A stretch of DNA of 36,200 bases from Actinophytocola sp036402745. GTDB lineage: Bacteria; Actinomycetota; Actinomycetes; Mycobacteriales; Pseudonocardiaceae. The position numbers and the translations under genes were made by a program. The stretch lies in the NCBI RefSeq assembly GCF_036402745.1, contig NZ_DASWSJ010000128.1, positions 1 through 36,200 on the forward strand, in the 5' to 3' direction. The notes below the pieces were generated by a model, which was not told where the DNA came from, searched no databases, and saw only the letters and a list, made by a program, of their open reading frames with translations. This document shows, piece by piece, positions 17,280-25,474 of this stretch (within the stretch, counting starts at the first letter, position 1; every line of letters starts with the position of its first letter).

Positions 17280-17462
17280 TCAGCGGCGCCGCCGCCAGCT
17301 GCGACCGCGCACGTTGACCCCGATCCCCGCAAGGTGCAACGCGACGCATAACAGCCCGGCGACCAGCAGCGTGCCACCGTTTATCGTGGTGCCGAGTGAG
17401 GCATCGGCGAGGTCGAGGATGAGCGCCAGCCCGAAAATGACCGCGGCGACAACGGCGAACAC
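17280..17462 (-). CDS. Small two-span membrane protein
   Basis: A 60-residue protein with start GTG 17462, chosen because AAGGAGG sits 5 bases upstream. The frame is open to 17660, but that extension is Pro/Arg-rich and lacks a ribosome site. It has two hydrophobic stretches (FAVVAAVIFGLALILDL and GTLLVAGLLCVALHLAGIGV) and a strongly basic end (RGRSWRRRR). Function unknown; it resembles the small hydrophobic proteins common in actinomycetes. Confidence 0.72.
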   Translation of the reverse strand: MFAVVAAVIFGLALILDLADASLGTTINGGTLLVAGLLCVALHLAGIGVNVRGRSWRRRR

Positions 17463-17696
17463 GGCAGCCTCCTTGATCAGAAACCCACACTCGGCGGTGG
17501 TGCCGAGGCAAGAACACGATCGCGCAGGCAACCCGCCGTGCTGACCAACCGAACCTACCCCACCCCGATAACCGTTGTCGCGCCAAGGAATCCGAACAGC
17601 GAAACGCGGAGCGGGTGAGGTCGGACCCGCACGGCGGACAACTGGGTCTCGCCCGATCACGCTAACCGGCCATGCGCCGGGACACGGCGAGGCTGG

Positions 17697-17882
17697 TCAG
17701 TAGGAACGTTTGGGCATCAGCGCCCACAGCACGAGGTATCCGACGAACTGGGGGCCGGGCAGCAGGCAGGACAGCACGAACAGCAGCCGCACCGTGCTGA
17801 CCTTCCAGCCGAAACGCTCGGCCAGTCCGGCGCACACGCCCGCGATCATCTTCTTGCTCTGGGGCCTCGTCAATGTGGTCAT
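17697..17882 (-). CDS. PspC domain protein
   Basis: A 61-residue protein that is almost entirely a PspC domain: RPQSKKMIAGVCAGLAERFGW, then a hydrophobic segment (LLFVLSCLLPGPQFVGYLVLWALM) and KRSY. PspC-domain proteins take part in envelope stress signalling. This stand-alone short form is common in actinobacteria. It starts at ATG 17882, with GGTGGAG upstream. Confidence 0.92.
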   Translation of the reverse strand: MTTLTRPQSKKMIAGVCAGLAERFGWKVSTVRLLFVLSCLLPGPQFVGYLVLWALMPKRSY

Positions 17883-18017
17883 GACTCCACCATCCCCGCG
17901 CTCGGATCCCGCGACATCGTTGACAACCCTGAATTACCCCTGACCGCCCCCTGACAACCCGGACCCGGCCGCCCCGGCCCCCGAAAACACTAGGATCGAA
18001 CCGCCGAAGGGGGCCCC

Positions 18018-18743
18018 ATGGACCGACACATCCGCACGGTGAACGACGTGCTCGAGCTGCTCGACGGGCTGTTCGCGCGGGAGGCTGACCGCTGGAGCGC
18101 CGACGGCGGCTCGGACTGGTGGGACGAGTTCTACGCCGACCGCGACAAGGCCGTCCCCTTCTTCGTGGCCAAGCCGGACGAGAACCTCGTCTCCTACCTC
18201 GACCGCGGCCTCATCACCCCCGGCCGCGCGCTCGACCTGGGCTGCGGGCCCGGCCGCAACGCCCTGCACCTCGCCTCGGCGGGGTTCACGGTGGACGCCG
18301 TCGACCTGTCCCCCACGGCCATCGCCTGGGCGCGGGACCGGGCCCGTGACGCCGGCGCCGATGTGCGGTTCCTCTGCGCCGACGCGTTCAGCACCGACCT
18401 GGACGGCCCGTACGACCTGGTCTACGACTCCGGCTGCCTCCACCACCTGCCACCGCACCGCCGCATCAGCTACCTCGCGCTCCTCGACCGCGCGCTCGCC
18501 CCCGGCGGGCACCTCGCGCTCAGCTGCTTCGCGGCCGGCGAGATGGGCTCCGAGCTGCCGGACGCCGAGCTCTACCGCAACGCCCGCCTCGACGGCGGCC
18601 TCGCCTACACGCCGGAGTCCCTGCGCTGGATCTTCGCCGACCTGACCGAGGTCGAGCTGCGCCGCATGCACGACGAGCCACCCGAGTCCCCGAACTTCGG
18701 TGAGCCCTTCCTCTGGACCGCCCTGTTCCGCCGCGACGGCTGA
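18018..18743 (+). CDS. Class I SAM-dependent methyltransferase
   Basis: A 241-residue Rossmann-like methyltransferase. Motif I is ALDLGCGPGRNALHLA (about 71-86), motif II is VDAVDLSPTAI, and motif III/IV is GPYDLVYDSGCLHHLPPHRR. The N-terminal WWDEFYADRDKAVPFFV segment is typical of a small actinobacterial subgroup with unknown substrate. The ATG at 18018 follows GAAGGGGG. It is divergent from pspC and convergent with the AraC gene. Confidence 0.9.
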   Translation: MDRHIRTVNDVLELLDGLFAREADRWSADGGSDWWDEFYADRDKAVPFFVAKPDENLVSYLDRGLITPGRALDLGCGPGRNALHLASAGFTVDAVDLSPTAIAWARDRARDAGADVRFLCADAFSTDLDGPYDLVYDSGCLHHLPPHRRISYLALLDRALAPGGHLALSCFAAGEMGSELPDAELYRNARLDGGLAYTPESLRWIFADLTEVELRRMHDEPPESPNFGEPFLWTALFRRDG

Positions 18744-18751
18744 GGGACCCG

Positions 18752-19717
18752 CTACCTCGCCTGGCCCGCGTGGTGCGTGCTGAGGTCCGTCGTCAGCGAG
18801 TTGAAGTCGCAGTACGCACGCGGCGAGAGGCCGAACCGCTTGCGGAACTCGTTGATGAAGTGGGACGGGTTGGGATAGCCGACCGCCCGGGAGATGCCGG
18901 CCACCGTGCCGTCGCCGCGGACGAGGAGGTCCCGGGCGCGGGTGAGGCGCAGCTCCTTGACGAACTGGTACGGCGAGGTGCCCGTGGACTCCCGAAAAAG
19001 CGCGGTGAACGCGGACGGGCTCAGCGACGCGTGCTCGGCGAGGTCGGCGACCGTCAGCGGGTCGGACAGGTGCTCACGCGCGTACCGGATGACCCGCGCG
19101 ATCGGGTCGTTGTGCTCCTGGTCGGCGGCGATACGGAGCAACCGGGCGTACTGGTCGGCCCGCAGCACGCGGTACACGATCTCCTGGAGGTACACGGGCG
19201 CGAGCACCCGCCGGTCCGGGCCGGTGGCGATCGCGCGGAGGAAGCGCAGCACCGAGCCCATCAGGTCGGAGTCGAGCGCCGAGACGAACGCCTGGCCGGC
19301 GTCGGCCTCGCGAGGCACGGGAACGGGCACGCTGCGCCGGTCGAGCATCTCGACGGAGACCTTGCGCACGATGGCCGGGTCGATCTGCAGCACGAACGAC
19401 ACGAACGGCTTCGTCACGCTCGCCTCGACGATCTCGGCGGTGAAGTGCAGGTTGCTGTTGAGCACGAGGTAGTGGAACGGGTCGTAGTGGTAGTGCTCGC
19501 CGTCGACCGTCACGCACTTGCGGCCCTGGGCGACCACGCACAGCGACAGGGACTGGACCTCTTCCCACGTGGGCGCCACCGGTCCGGTGAACCGGTACAG
19601 GGTGAGCCCCGGCCACAGCCCGGTGTTCGCGCCCCGCTCGGGGGCCCGCTCCAGCAGCGCGGCGACCAGGTCGCCTGACGTGATCCGCTCTTCCAGCGGG
19701 GTCGTCGCATGCGTCAT
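18752..19717 (-). CDS. AraC-family transcriptional regulator 1
   Basis: A 321-residue regulator from ATG 19717 with GGGAG upstream (an in-frame ATG at 19741 is possible). The N-terminal AraC_N/cupin-like ligand domain (about 10-180, with LSLCVVAQGRKCVTVDGEHY) is followed by two HTHs (LTVADLAEHASLSPSAFTALF and GISRAVGYPNPSHFINEFRKRFG). It lies 72 bases after the ABM gene on the same strand, so it may be the last gene of the monooxygenase operon. It is clearly paralogous to the AraC regulator at 28149-29120. Confidence 0.93.
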   Translation of the reverse strand: MTHATTPLEERITSGDLVAALLERAPERGANTGLWPGLTLYRFTGPVAPTWEEVQSLSLCVVAQGRKCVTVDGEHYHYDPFHYLVLNSNLHFTAEIVEASVTKPFVSFVLQIDPAIVRKVSVEMLDRRSVPVPVPREADAGQAFVSALDSDLMGSVLRFLRAIATGPDRRVLAPVYLQEIVYRVLRADQYARLLRIAADQEHNDPIARVIRYAREHLSDPLTVADLAEHASLSPSAFTALFRESTGTSPYQFVKELRLTRARDLLVRGDGTVAGISRAVGYPNPSHFINEFRKRFGLSPRAYCDFNSLTTDLSTHHAGQAR

Positions 19718-19789
19718 TGCACACTCCCGATCCGACACCATCGCACGGTCGCGAACCCATGACTCTACGCGCCAGCGGGCCGGCCGGCG

Positions 19790-20080
19790 TCAGTCCAGCA
19801 GCTCGTAGGCCTTGACGCTGCGCTCGGCCAGGTTCGGCAGGGCCTCCCCGAGCACGTGGGTCCGGAACGCCTCCGTCTCGCGGTGCTCGGCGTAGCCGCT
19901 GGCGTCGGTGTACCTCTCGTACAGGACGAAGGTGTCCGGGTCGTCCACGCTCACGTGCGCGTGGAAGGCGAGCATCTTCTCCTCGGCCCGGTTGATCGGC
20001 GCCACCGTCGCCAGGATCTCCTTGATCCGCCCGGCCTGCCCGGGCTTGGCCCGCCAGGTCGCGATCACCACGTACGACAC
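19790..20080 (-). CDS. ABM-fold (antibiotic biosynthesis/quinol monooxygenase-like) protein
   Basis: A 96-residue ferredoxin-like protein of the ABM family (YVVIATWRAKPGQAGRIKEIL...FVLYERYTDASGYAEHRETEAF...). Members oxidise quinols or polyketides without cofactors, or degrade haem. It is 12 bases downstream of the L22/DUF59 gene. In this context it may act on a hydroxylated product of the diiron monooxygenase (inference). Confidence 0.88.
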   Translation of the reverse strand: MSYVVIATWRAKPGQAGRIKEILATVAPINRAEEKMLAFHAHVSVDDPDTFVLYERYTDASGYAEHRETEAFRTHVLGEALPNLAERSVKAYELLD

Positions 20081-20092
20081 ACGTCCTCCGTA

Positions 20093-20797
20093 TCAGAAGC
20101 TGAACCCGATGGCCCGCAGCTGCTCGCGCCCGTCGGCGGTGATGTCGGCCGGCCGCCACGCCGGCAGCCACTGCCACTCGACCCGGAAGCCGGTGCCCGC
20201 GAGCGCCGTGCGGATCTGGTCCTCCATGATCTTGGTGAGCGGGCACGCGGCCGAGGTGAGCGTCATCGTGACGACGGCGATGTCGCCGGCGATCGCCACG
20301 TCCCGCACGAAGCCCAGGTCGACGATGTTCACGCCGAGGTCCGGGTCGATGACCTCGTACAACGCCTCGCGGACGGCGTCGGCACGCGCGTCCGGCACCC
20401 GCGGCGTGGGCACCGCCGGCGGCGACGGCGCCGGCAGCGGCTCGGCGGCCGGCAGGTCCACGAGGGCCGCCGGGCGCAGCTCGACGCGCACGTCGGCGGT
20501 CGGCGAGGCGATCCAGTCCGCCTTGCCGTGCGCCTTGCGCCGCACGCGCACGATGTCCTCGGCCTCCTGCGCCGACCCGCCGGCGACGACCAGCAGCTCG
20601 GCGGCGATGCCCGCCCGCTCGGCGCGGACCAGCGCCTTGTCCAGCACCCGCGCCACCGGCTCGCAGGTGCGGCCCGGGCCGAGCCGGAGCTTGGCCACCG
20701 CCCGGACCACGGGCAGGCCACGGACGGCGTCGAGCGCCGCGCGGGCGTCCGCGGCCACGACCCGCGTCTGCCGCTCGCACACCGCCAGGTTCGTCAT
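20093..20797 (-). CDS. Ribosomal-L22-like domain fused to DUF59/MIP18 Fe-S assembly domain
   Basis: A 234-residue two-domain protein. Residues about 12-107 follow the pattern of ribosomal protein uL22: helices (ARAALDAVRGLPVVRAVAKL, CEPVARVLDKALVRAE), then a hairpin end RRKAHGKADWIASPTADVRVEL, which aligns with the conserved L22 signature RxxGRADxIxKxTSHIxVxV. After a Pro/Ala linker (about 113-136), residues 138-234 form a DUF59 domain with DPDLGVNIVDLG and Cys185 in TSAACPLTKIMED, as in PaaD/SufT-type Fe-S assembly factors. It overlaps the reductase stop by 4 bases. It probably helps load Fe into the Rieske protein or diiron hydroxylase (inference). Confidence 0.82.
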   Translation of the reverse strand: MTNLAVCERQTRVVAADARAALDAVRGLPVVRAVAKLRLGPGRTCEPVARVLDKALVRAERAGIAAELLVVAGGSAQEAEDIVRVRRKAHGKADWIASPTADVRVELRPAALVDLPAAEPLPAPSPPAVPTPRVPDARADAVREALYEVIDPDLGVNIVDLGFVRDVAIAGDIAVVTMTLTSAACPLTKIMEDQIRTALAGTGFRVEWQWLPAWRPADITADGREQLRAIGFSF

Positions 20798-21996
20798 GAC
20801 ACGACCGCCCTGAGCATCTGCTTGAGCGGCACCGACTCGTCCCGCAGCTGGTCGGCCGTCACCTCGTGCGGGGTGTGCAGGATCCGGCGCACGGCCAGCA
20901 CGTCGCCCGGGCGGTTGAGCGCGATCACCGCGTCGATCCGGCCGTCGGTCAGCGAGAACGCGGCGAACCGCTGCTCCTCGACCGAGCCGCGGACGACGAG
21001 GTCGTCGAGGTCGCGGGCGCGGCCGACGGACTGGAGCGTGTGGTCGTACTGGTCGGACCAGAACCAGTGCGCGTCGGTGTGCGGGACGGCCTCGCCGGTG
21101 AGGTTGGCGGCCACCGCCCGGCCCTGCCGCAGCGCGTTGTCGTGGTGCTCGACGCGGACCCGCACACCGTGGTGCAGCTGGGCGGCCACGTCGCCGAGGG
21201 CGTACACGTCGGGGGCCGAGGTCCGGCCGTACTCGTCGACGAGGATGCCGTCACCGGTGGCGATCCCCGCGGCGGCGGCCAGCTCGAGGTTGGGCCGCGC
21301 GCCGACCCCGACGAGCAGCAGGTCGCACTCCATGCGGTGGCCGAGGTTGGACGTCAGCACCAGCCCGTCCGCGGTGCGGTCCATCGACTCGACGTACTCG
21401 CCGGTCCGCACCTCGACACCGCGGGCGCGGTGGATGTCGAGCAGCGCGGCGCCGATCCGCGCGCCGAGGGCGCGGGCCAGCGGCGCCGGTTCCGGCTCGA
21501 AGATCGTCACCTGCTTGCCGAGCGCCACGGCCGAGGAGGCGACCTCGCAGCCGATGAACCCGGCGCCGAGGATCACCAGCCGCGACGCGCCGGCCAGCTC
21601 GGCCCGCAGCCGGCGGGCGTCGGCGACCGTGCGCAGGTGGTGGACCCGCTCGCCGTCGAACCCGGGCAGCCGCCGCGCCCGCAGGCCCGTGGCCAGCACC
21701 AGCGCGTCGTAGTCCACCTCGTCACCGTCGGCGAGGCGAACCGTGCGGCCGCCGAGGTCCAGGGCGGTCGCACGGTTGCCGAGACGCAGCTCGACGCCGT
21801 TGTCGGCGTACCACTGCGTGCCGCGGGCCGGTGCCACGTCGGCGCCGCCGAGGAACTCCTTCGACAGCGGCGGCCGCTCGTAGGGCGGCTCGGGCTCGTC
21901 GGCCACGAGCACGATCTCCCCGTCGAGCCCGCGCTTGCGCAGACCCGCGGCGGTCGACGCCGAGGCGACCCCACCGCCCACGAGCACAACTCTCAC
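20794..21996 (-). CDS. FAD/NAD(P)-dependent ferredoxin reductase of the monooxygenase system
   Basis: A 400-residue flavoprotein of the putidaredoxin-reductase/BphA4 class. It has an FAD Rossmann motif (VVLVGGGVASASTAAGLR), a middle NAD(P) motif (LVILGAGFIGCEVASSAVALG), the second FAD motif (VYALGDVA) and a C-terminal Reductase_C domain (VEHHDNALRQGRAVAANLTG...YDHTLQSVG). It would pass electrons from NAD(P)H to the adjacent Rieske protein. The start is GTG 21996, fixed by a 4-base overlap with the Rieske stop. T4MO and isoprene monooxygenase use an FNR-type reductase with its own plant-type 2Fe-2S domain, which is absent here. Confidence 0.94.
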   Translation of the reverse strand: MRVVLVGGGVASASTAAGLRKRGLDGEIVLVADEPEPPYERPPLSKEFLGGADVAPARGTQWYADNGVELRLGNRATALDLGGRTVRLADGDEVDYDALVLATGLRARRLPGFDGERVHHLRTVADARRLRAELAGASRLVILGAGFIGCEVASSAVALGKQVTIFEPEPAPLARALGARIGAALLDIHRARGVEVRTGEYVESMDRTADGLVLTSNLGHRMECDLLLVGVGARPNLELAAAAGIATGDGILVDEYGRTSAPDVYALGDVAAQLHHGVRVRVEHHDNALRQGRAVAANLTGEAVPHTDAHWFWSDQYDHTLQSVGRARDLDDLVVRGSVEEQRFAAFSLTDGRIDAVIALNRPGDVLAVRRILHTPHEVTADQLRDESVPLKQMLRAVVS

Positions 21997-22316
21997 GAGA
22001 CATCCACCTCGATCACTCCGTCGGTCACCCGGCACGGGAAGTCCGTGAGCCGGCAGTTGTCCGGGTTCACGCCCGAGCCACTCCTGGCATCAAACACCCA
22101 CAGGTGCCGGGCGCAGGTGATCTCGGTGCCGTCGAAGTCTCCCTCGGAGAGCTCCCACTGCTGGTGCGGGCAGCGGTTGCGGTAGGCGCGGAGCTCCCCG
22201 TCCACGTTGACGAGCAGCACCTTCTCCGGGCCGACCGTCACCCCCGCCATGTCGCCCTCCCACAGCTCGTCGAGGTCCATCGCCGCCTGCCACCGACCGG
22301 TCATCGCACCGCTCAT
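21993..22316 (-). CDS. Rieske ferredoxin of the diiron monooxygenase (TmoC-type)
   Basis: A 107-residue Rieske protein with the full ligand set CPH (Cys49, His51) and CARH (Cys68, His71) around one 2Fe-2S cluster. HLWVFDARSG after the second pair is typical of T4MO-type ferredoxins. It starts at ATG 22316, overlapping the stop of the beta subunit (ATGA). It carries electrons from the reductase to the hydroxylase. In tmoABCDEF it comes third; here it follows D and E. Confidence 0.94.
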   Translation of the reverse strand: MSGAMTGRWQAAMDLDELWEGDMAGVTVGPEKVLLVNVDGELRAYRNRCPHQQWELSEGDFDGTEITCARHLWVFDARSGSGVNPDNCRLTDFPCRVTDGVIEVDVS

Positions 22317-23338
22317 CGAGTCGCGGCCAGTCCGTCCTCGAGCTGGCCGAACAACCGTGCGTGCAGCGCGTCCCGGGCGGCCCGGGCCCCCGCCACCACC
22401 TCCTCGGCCGGGCGGCCGCGCTCCGGGTGGGTCTCCAGCAGGCTGCCGAGCCCCCGCGCCGCGGCGTCGGCGACCGGGGTCCACCGGTCGATCCAGCGCT
22501 GGAGCACCTCGGCGTTCTCCGGCCGCTGCCGCAGGCAGAACGTCGCCAGCGCGGCGCTCCAGCGGGCCCGCCGGTCGCTGTCGGTCCGCAGGAACGAGGC
22601 GAGCAACCACGACAGCTCGTCGCCCTGGTCGCGGGACACCTCACGGAACTGGCGCAACAACACGTCGTCCAGGGTGGGGGCAAGCACTAGATTCATGGCC
22701 GTAAACGCCTCGCCCCAGTCGTAGGTGACGAGTGCCTTCTCGATCGCCCGGCGCGCGGGCTGCCACGCCTCGTCGTCCTCCCACCGGCCGCGCTCGGCCG
22801 TGCCGATGCCGGCATCCGGGTGGCCGACCTGCAGCTCACGGGTGCGGTAGGCGATGAGCGTGACCCGCCGCAGCAGGTCCGCGGTGGCGAAGCCGGCCGC
22901 GTTGGTGACGTAGGACGTCGGCGCCATGTACCCGATGTAGGCCTGCACCTGCTGGCAGCCGTGCACCAGGAACCGGGACGGGGTGAACATCGCGCCGAGC
23001 AACGCCACCTGGCCGGGCGAGAGCGCGGCGTCCGCGTACTCCTCGAGGACCCGGGCGGCGGTGGCCTCCGCGTCGGACTGGAGGGTGACGTACGCGCGGT
23101 AGGTCAGCTTGTCCGGGTCGCGGAAGGACTCCCAGTCCTCGGCACGCAGGGGGGAGTTGTCCCGGTAGGTGAGGAACCACAGGTTGGCCGGCGAGGACGG
23201 GTTCTGCTCGAACGCGGCCGACCGGTTGGTGCGGGTCGTCCAGTTCTGGGCGTGGGTCATGATCTCGTACTCGCTGGGCATCCGGCGCACGTCACCGAAC
23301 GCGCTGAACGTGCGCCGCCGCTTCGACTGACCGGTCAC
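22313..23338 (-). CDS. Diiron monooxygenase hydroxylase beta subunit (TmoE-type)
   Basis: A 341-residue ferritin-like protein of the small hydroxylase subunit family. Typical features are RRRTFSAFGDVRRMPSEYEIMTHAQNWTTR at the N-terminus, YRDNSPLRAEDWESFRDPDKLTYRAYV, and the helix around LVTYDWGEAFTAMNLVLAPTLDDVLL. It has no diiron ligands, as expected, and forms the (alpha beta gamma)2 hydroxylase with the A and B subunits. It overlaps its neighbours by 4 bases at both ends. Confidence 0.95.
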   Translation of the reverse strand: MTGQSKRRRTFSAFGDVRRMPSEYEIMTHAQNWTTRTNRSAAFEQNPSSPANLWFLTYRDNSPLRAEDWESFRDPDKLTYRAYVTLQSDAEATAARVLEEYADAALSPGQVALLGAMFTPSRFLVHGCQQVQAYIGYMAPTSYVTNAAGFATADLLRRVTLIAYRTRELQVGHPDAGIGTAERGRWEDDEAWQPARRAIEKALVTYDWGEAFTAMNLVLAPTLDDVLLRQFREVSRDQGDELSWLLASFLRTDSDRRARWSAALATFCLRQRPENAEVLQRWIDRWTPVADAAARGLGSLLETHPERGRPAEEVVAGARAARDALHARLFGQLEDGLAATR

Positions 23339-23637
23339 GACAGGGCTCCTTCTCGCCGTGCGGACACTTTCTCCCAGGTGATCGAGTCGCTGCCGGTGAT
23401 GATGCGGCCGCTGAAGGACGGCATCATCGCCTCCAGCGAACGGATGCGGAACTCCGCACCGAGGTAGCGGCGCAGCGACTCCTGGGTCACCACCACCCGG
23501 TCCTCGCCCTGCACCCGCACGTAGGAGCCGCGGTCGATCACCTCGATCTCCTGGCCCGGGTTGTCGTCCTCGATCGCCGCGATGACCTGGTCGATCTCGT
23601 CGCCCATCCGCAGGACGGGCCCGACGGGGTTCTTCAT
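23335..23637 (-). CDS. Monooxygenase effector/coupling protein (MmoB/DmpM/TmoD-type)
   Basis: A 100-residue cofactorless effector that binds the hydroxylase near the diiron site and tunes catalysis. Family features are VGPVLRMGDEIDQVIAAIEDDNPGQEIEVIDRGSYVRV, the TQESLRRYLG helix and the SFSGRIITGSDSITW ending. ATG 23637 overlaps the TmoB-type stop (ATGA). It is placed before E and C rather than after C as in tmo/iso operons. Confidence 0.94.
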   Translation of the reverse strand: MKNPVGPVLRMGDEIDQVIAAIEDDNPGQEIEVIDRGSYVRVQGEDRVVVTQESLRRYLGAEFRIRSLEAMMPSFSGRIITGSDSITWEKVSARREGALS

Positions 23638-23936
23638 GAGATCGCCTCCGGCCGGTCGTACTCCACCCGCACGTGTTCGAGCGGGCCGATGCCGGCCTCG
23701 GCGACCGTCATCTCCGGTGGCAGCCGCCTTCCGTTGTGGAACACGACTTTCTCGAACGGCAGCGCGCGAACGCGCTTGCCCTCCACGTGGTGCGCGACCG
23801 CCGCGGCGACCTCACGCATGGTGTTCGCGGTGGTCACCGGCACCAGGATCTGCACGAAGTCGGTCGCGAAGATCGCGTTGAGCGGCACCAGCTGCGGCGC
23901 CTGGTCCTCGATGCCCAGCTCGGCTGTCTCGGTCAT
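23634..23936 (-). CDS. Diiron monooxygenase hydroxylase gamma subunit (TmoB-type)
   Basis: A 100-residue ubiquitin-like subunit (VPLNAIFATDFVQILVPVTTANTMREVAAAVAHHVEGKRV...LPPEMTVAEAGIGPLEHVRVEYD), matching the TmoB pattern DMTIAESGLNPTEVIDV. It stabilises the hydroxylase. It overlaps the genes on both sides by 4 bases. Confidence 0.93.
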   Translation of the reverse strand: MTETAELGIEDQAPQLVPLNAIFATDFVQILVPVTTANTMREVAAAVAHHVEGKRVRALPFEKVVFHNGRRLPPEMTVAEAGIGPLEHVRVEYDRPEAIS

Positions 23937-25459
23937 GACTGCTCACCGCCGGCGAGCGCGAGGCCGGTCGCGGCGCGCTCGGTGTAGTCCTTGGTCCACG
24001 CCGCGTAGTCCGGGTCGTCGCCCATCACGTCCGGCGAGAGGCCCATGTAGTTGAGGATGCCGCCGACGTCCATCGGCTGGATCTGCCCGGCGAGGAACCG
24101 GTCGATGACCGTCTCGTGGTTGACGTTGTCCCGGTCCTTCCACCAGATCTGCCGGCACGCGTTGGTGCAGAAGTGGTAGGTCCGCCCGTCGTAGGACAAC
24201 GGCCAGTCGCGGACCCGCCAGGAGCCGTCCCGCGACTGGGTGGCGTTGCAGCACGGCAGGTGGCACATGCTGCACAGCCACGGCAGCGTCTCGGGCAGCG
24301 TGGCCTCGACGTTGTTGGCGTTGATGTTGTCGATCAGCACGTCCCACTTGTCGCCGTAGAGCTTCTCCCAGTTGGGGTACTTCTCGGCGAGCCACTCGCG
24401 CTCGTCCTTGCTCACCGCCGCCTTCGGCCGCCACCACAGCGTCGGCCGCCAGTACCACAGGCCCATGTGCAGCGCGTGGTGCCAGGTGTCCAGGCCCCGC
24501 ATGAACTCGTCCCAGAACCAGGGCTTCTTCAGCCCGTAGTCCTCGACCGTGCGGATGAACTGGTCGATGATCCACTCCTCCATGAACTCCCGGTAGGACT
24601 GCTTGCGGTGCGCCAGCGGGGTGTAGTAGTCCATGGCGGGCCCGGTGAGCGCGGCGAACGCGCGGGCCGAGCCCCAGAAGCTCTTGTCGATGATCCACTG
24701 CGCGCGCACCGGGTCGTGCTCGACGAGGATCTCCAGCGTCGGGCCGCCCTGCTGGGAGTGGCGCGCCTCGTCGGTCTGGATCGAGGAGATCATGTTGGCG
24801 AAGTTCACGTCGCCGGACTCGAGCGCGTCCGCGGACAGCGCGACGAACTGGAGGTTGGTGAAGCCGGTCTCGAACGTGAACGGCAGCTCGACGGCGAGGT
24901 CGACCACGTTGGGCGCGATCATCATGCCGTCGAACAGGTTCCGCAGCGAGATCGGCACCCAGTCGTTGGTGTGGAACGTCTTCTGCGTCCAGTCGTACTG
25001 CGGGTCGCGGCCGATGAGCTCGTGGCCGAAGAACGTGGTGATCTGGGCGTGGCGCAGCTCGTCGAGCTGGCCGAACGTCGCCATGTTGCGCCACGCCCCG
25101 TTGAGGCCGAACCGCGCCATCTTCAGCTCACCGAGCACCGCCGCGTACTCGACCAGGGCGACGCCGCCGAAGTGCATCTTGGTGGAGGACTTCCAGCCCT
25201 CGTCGAGCGTGTCGAACGCGGCGGAGCGCTGCAGCGCCGCCTTCACCGCGTACACCGACGACTCCTTCTCCCGCTGGGTCGCCACGTACTCGGGGTAGGA
25301 GACCTTGTAGTCCTCCTCCCACGTCCGCCACGCCTCGCGCGGCACCTTGCCGGTGCCGCAGTGCCACTCGGGGAAGACCGCCTCGTCGTCGACGTACCGG
25401 AACGTCCAGTCGACCTCACGAACGAAGTGCTGCCACTCCTCGCGCTTGCGCAGTGCCAT
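23933..25459 (-). CDS. Diiron monooxygenase hydroxylase alpha subunit (TmoA/IsoA-type) with a Cys-rich YHS end
   Basis: A 508-residue catalytic subunit. All six diiron ligands are present at the same numbers as in TmoA: Glu104, Glu134, His137, Glu197, Glu231, His234, with Thr201 and Gln228 also conserved. Pocket positions differ from TmoA: Ile100 is Val, Gly103 is Val and Gln141 is Thr, while Phe176, Phe196 and Phe205 are kept. This suggests a narrower pocket and a different substrate or regiochemistry. The C-terminal YHS-like region keeps Cys396, Cys399, Cys403, Cys404, Cys431 and Cys435. A CxxC...CxxxC set like this binds Zn in phenol hydroxylase but is lost in TmoA. The substrate is probably a small alkene or aromatic (inference). 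Confidence 0.96.
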   Translation of the reverse strand: MALRKREEWQHFVREVDWTFRYVDDEAVFPEWHCGTGKVPREAWRTWEEDYKVSYPEYVATQREKESSVYAVKAALQRSAAFDTLDEGWKSSTKMHFGGVALVEYAAVLGELKMARFGLNGAWRNMATFGQLDELRHAQITTFFGHELIGRDPQYDWTQKTFHTNDWVPISLRNLFDGMMIAPNVVDLAVELPFTFETGFTNLQFVALSADALESGDVNFANMISSIQTDEARHSQQGGPTLEILVEHDPVRAQWIIDKSFWGSARAFAALTGPAMDYYTPLAHRKQSYREFMEEWIIDQFIRTVEDYGLKKPWFWDEFMRGLDTWHHALHMGLWYWRPTLWWRPKAAVSKDEREWLAEKYPNWEKLYGDKWDVLIDNINANNVEATLPETLPWLCSMCHLPCCNATQSRDGSWRVRDWPLSYDGRTYHFCTNACRQIWWKDRDNVNHETVIDRFLAGQIQPMDVGGILNYMGLSPDVMGDDPDYAAWTKDYTERAATGLALAGGEQS

Positions 25460-25474
25460 GCCCGCGTCCCTTCC

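Noticed and set aside
17463..17660. Long N-terminal extension of the small membrane protein
   Set aside because: The extension is Pro/Arg-rich without a start signal, while AAGGAGG precedes the internal GTG at 17462.
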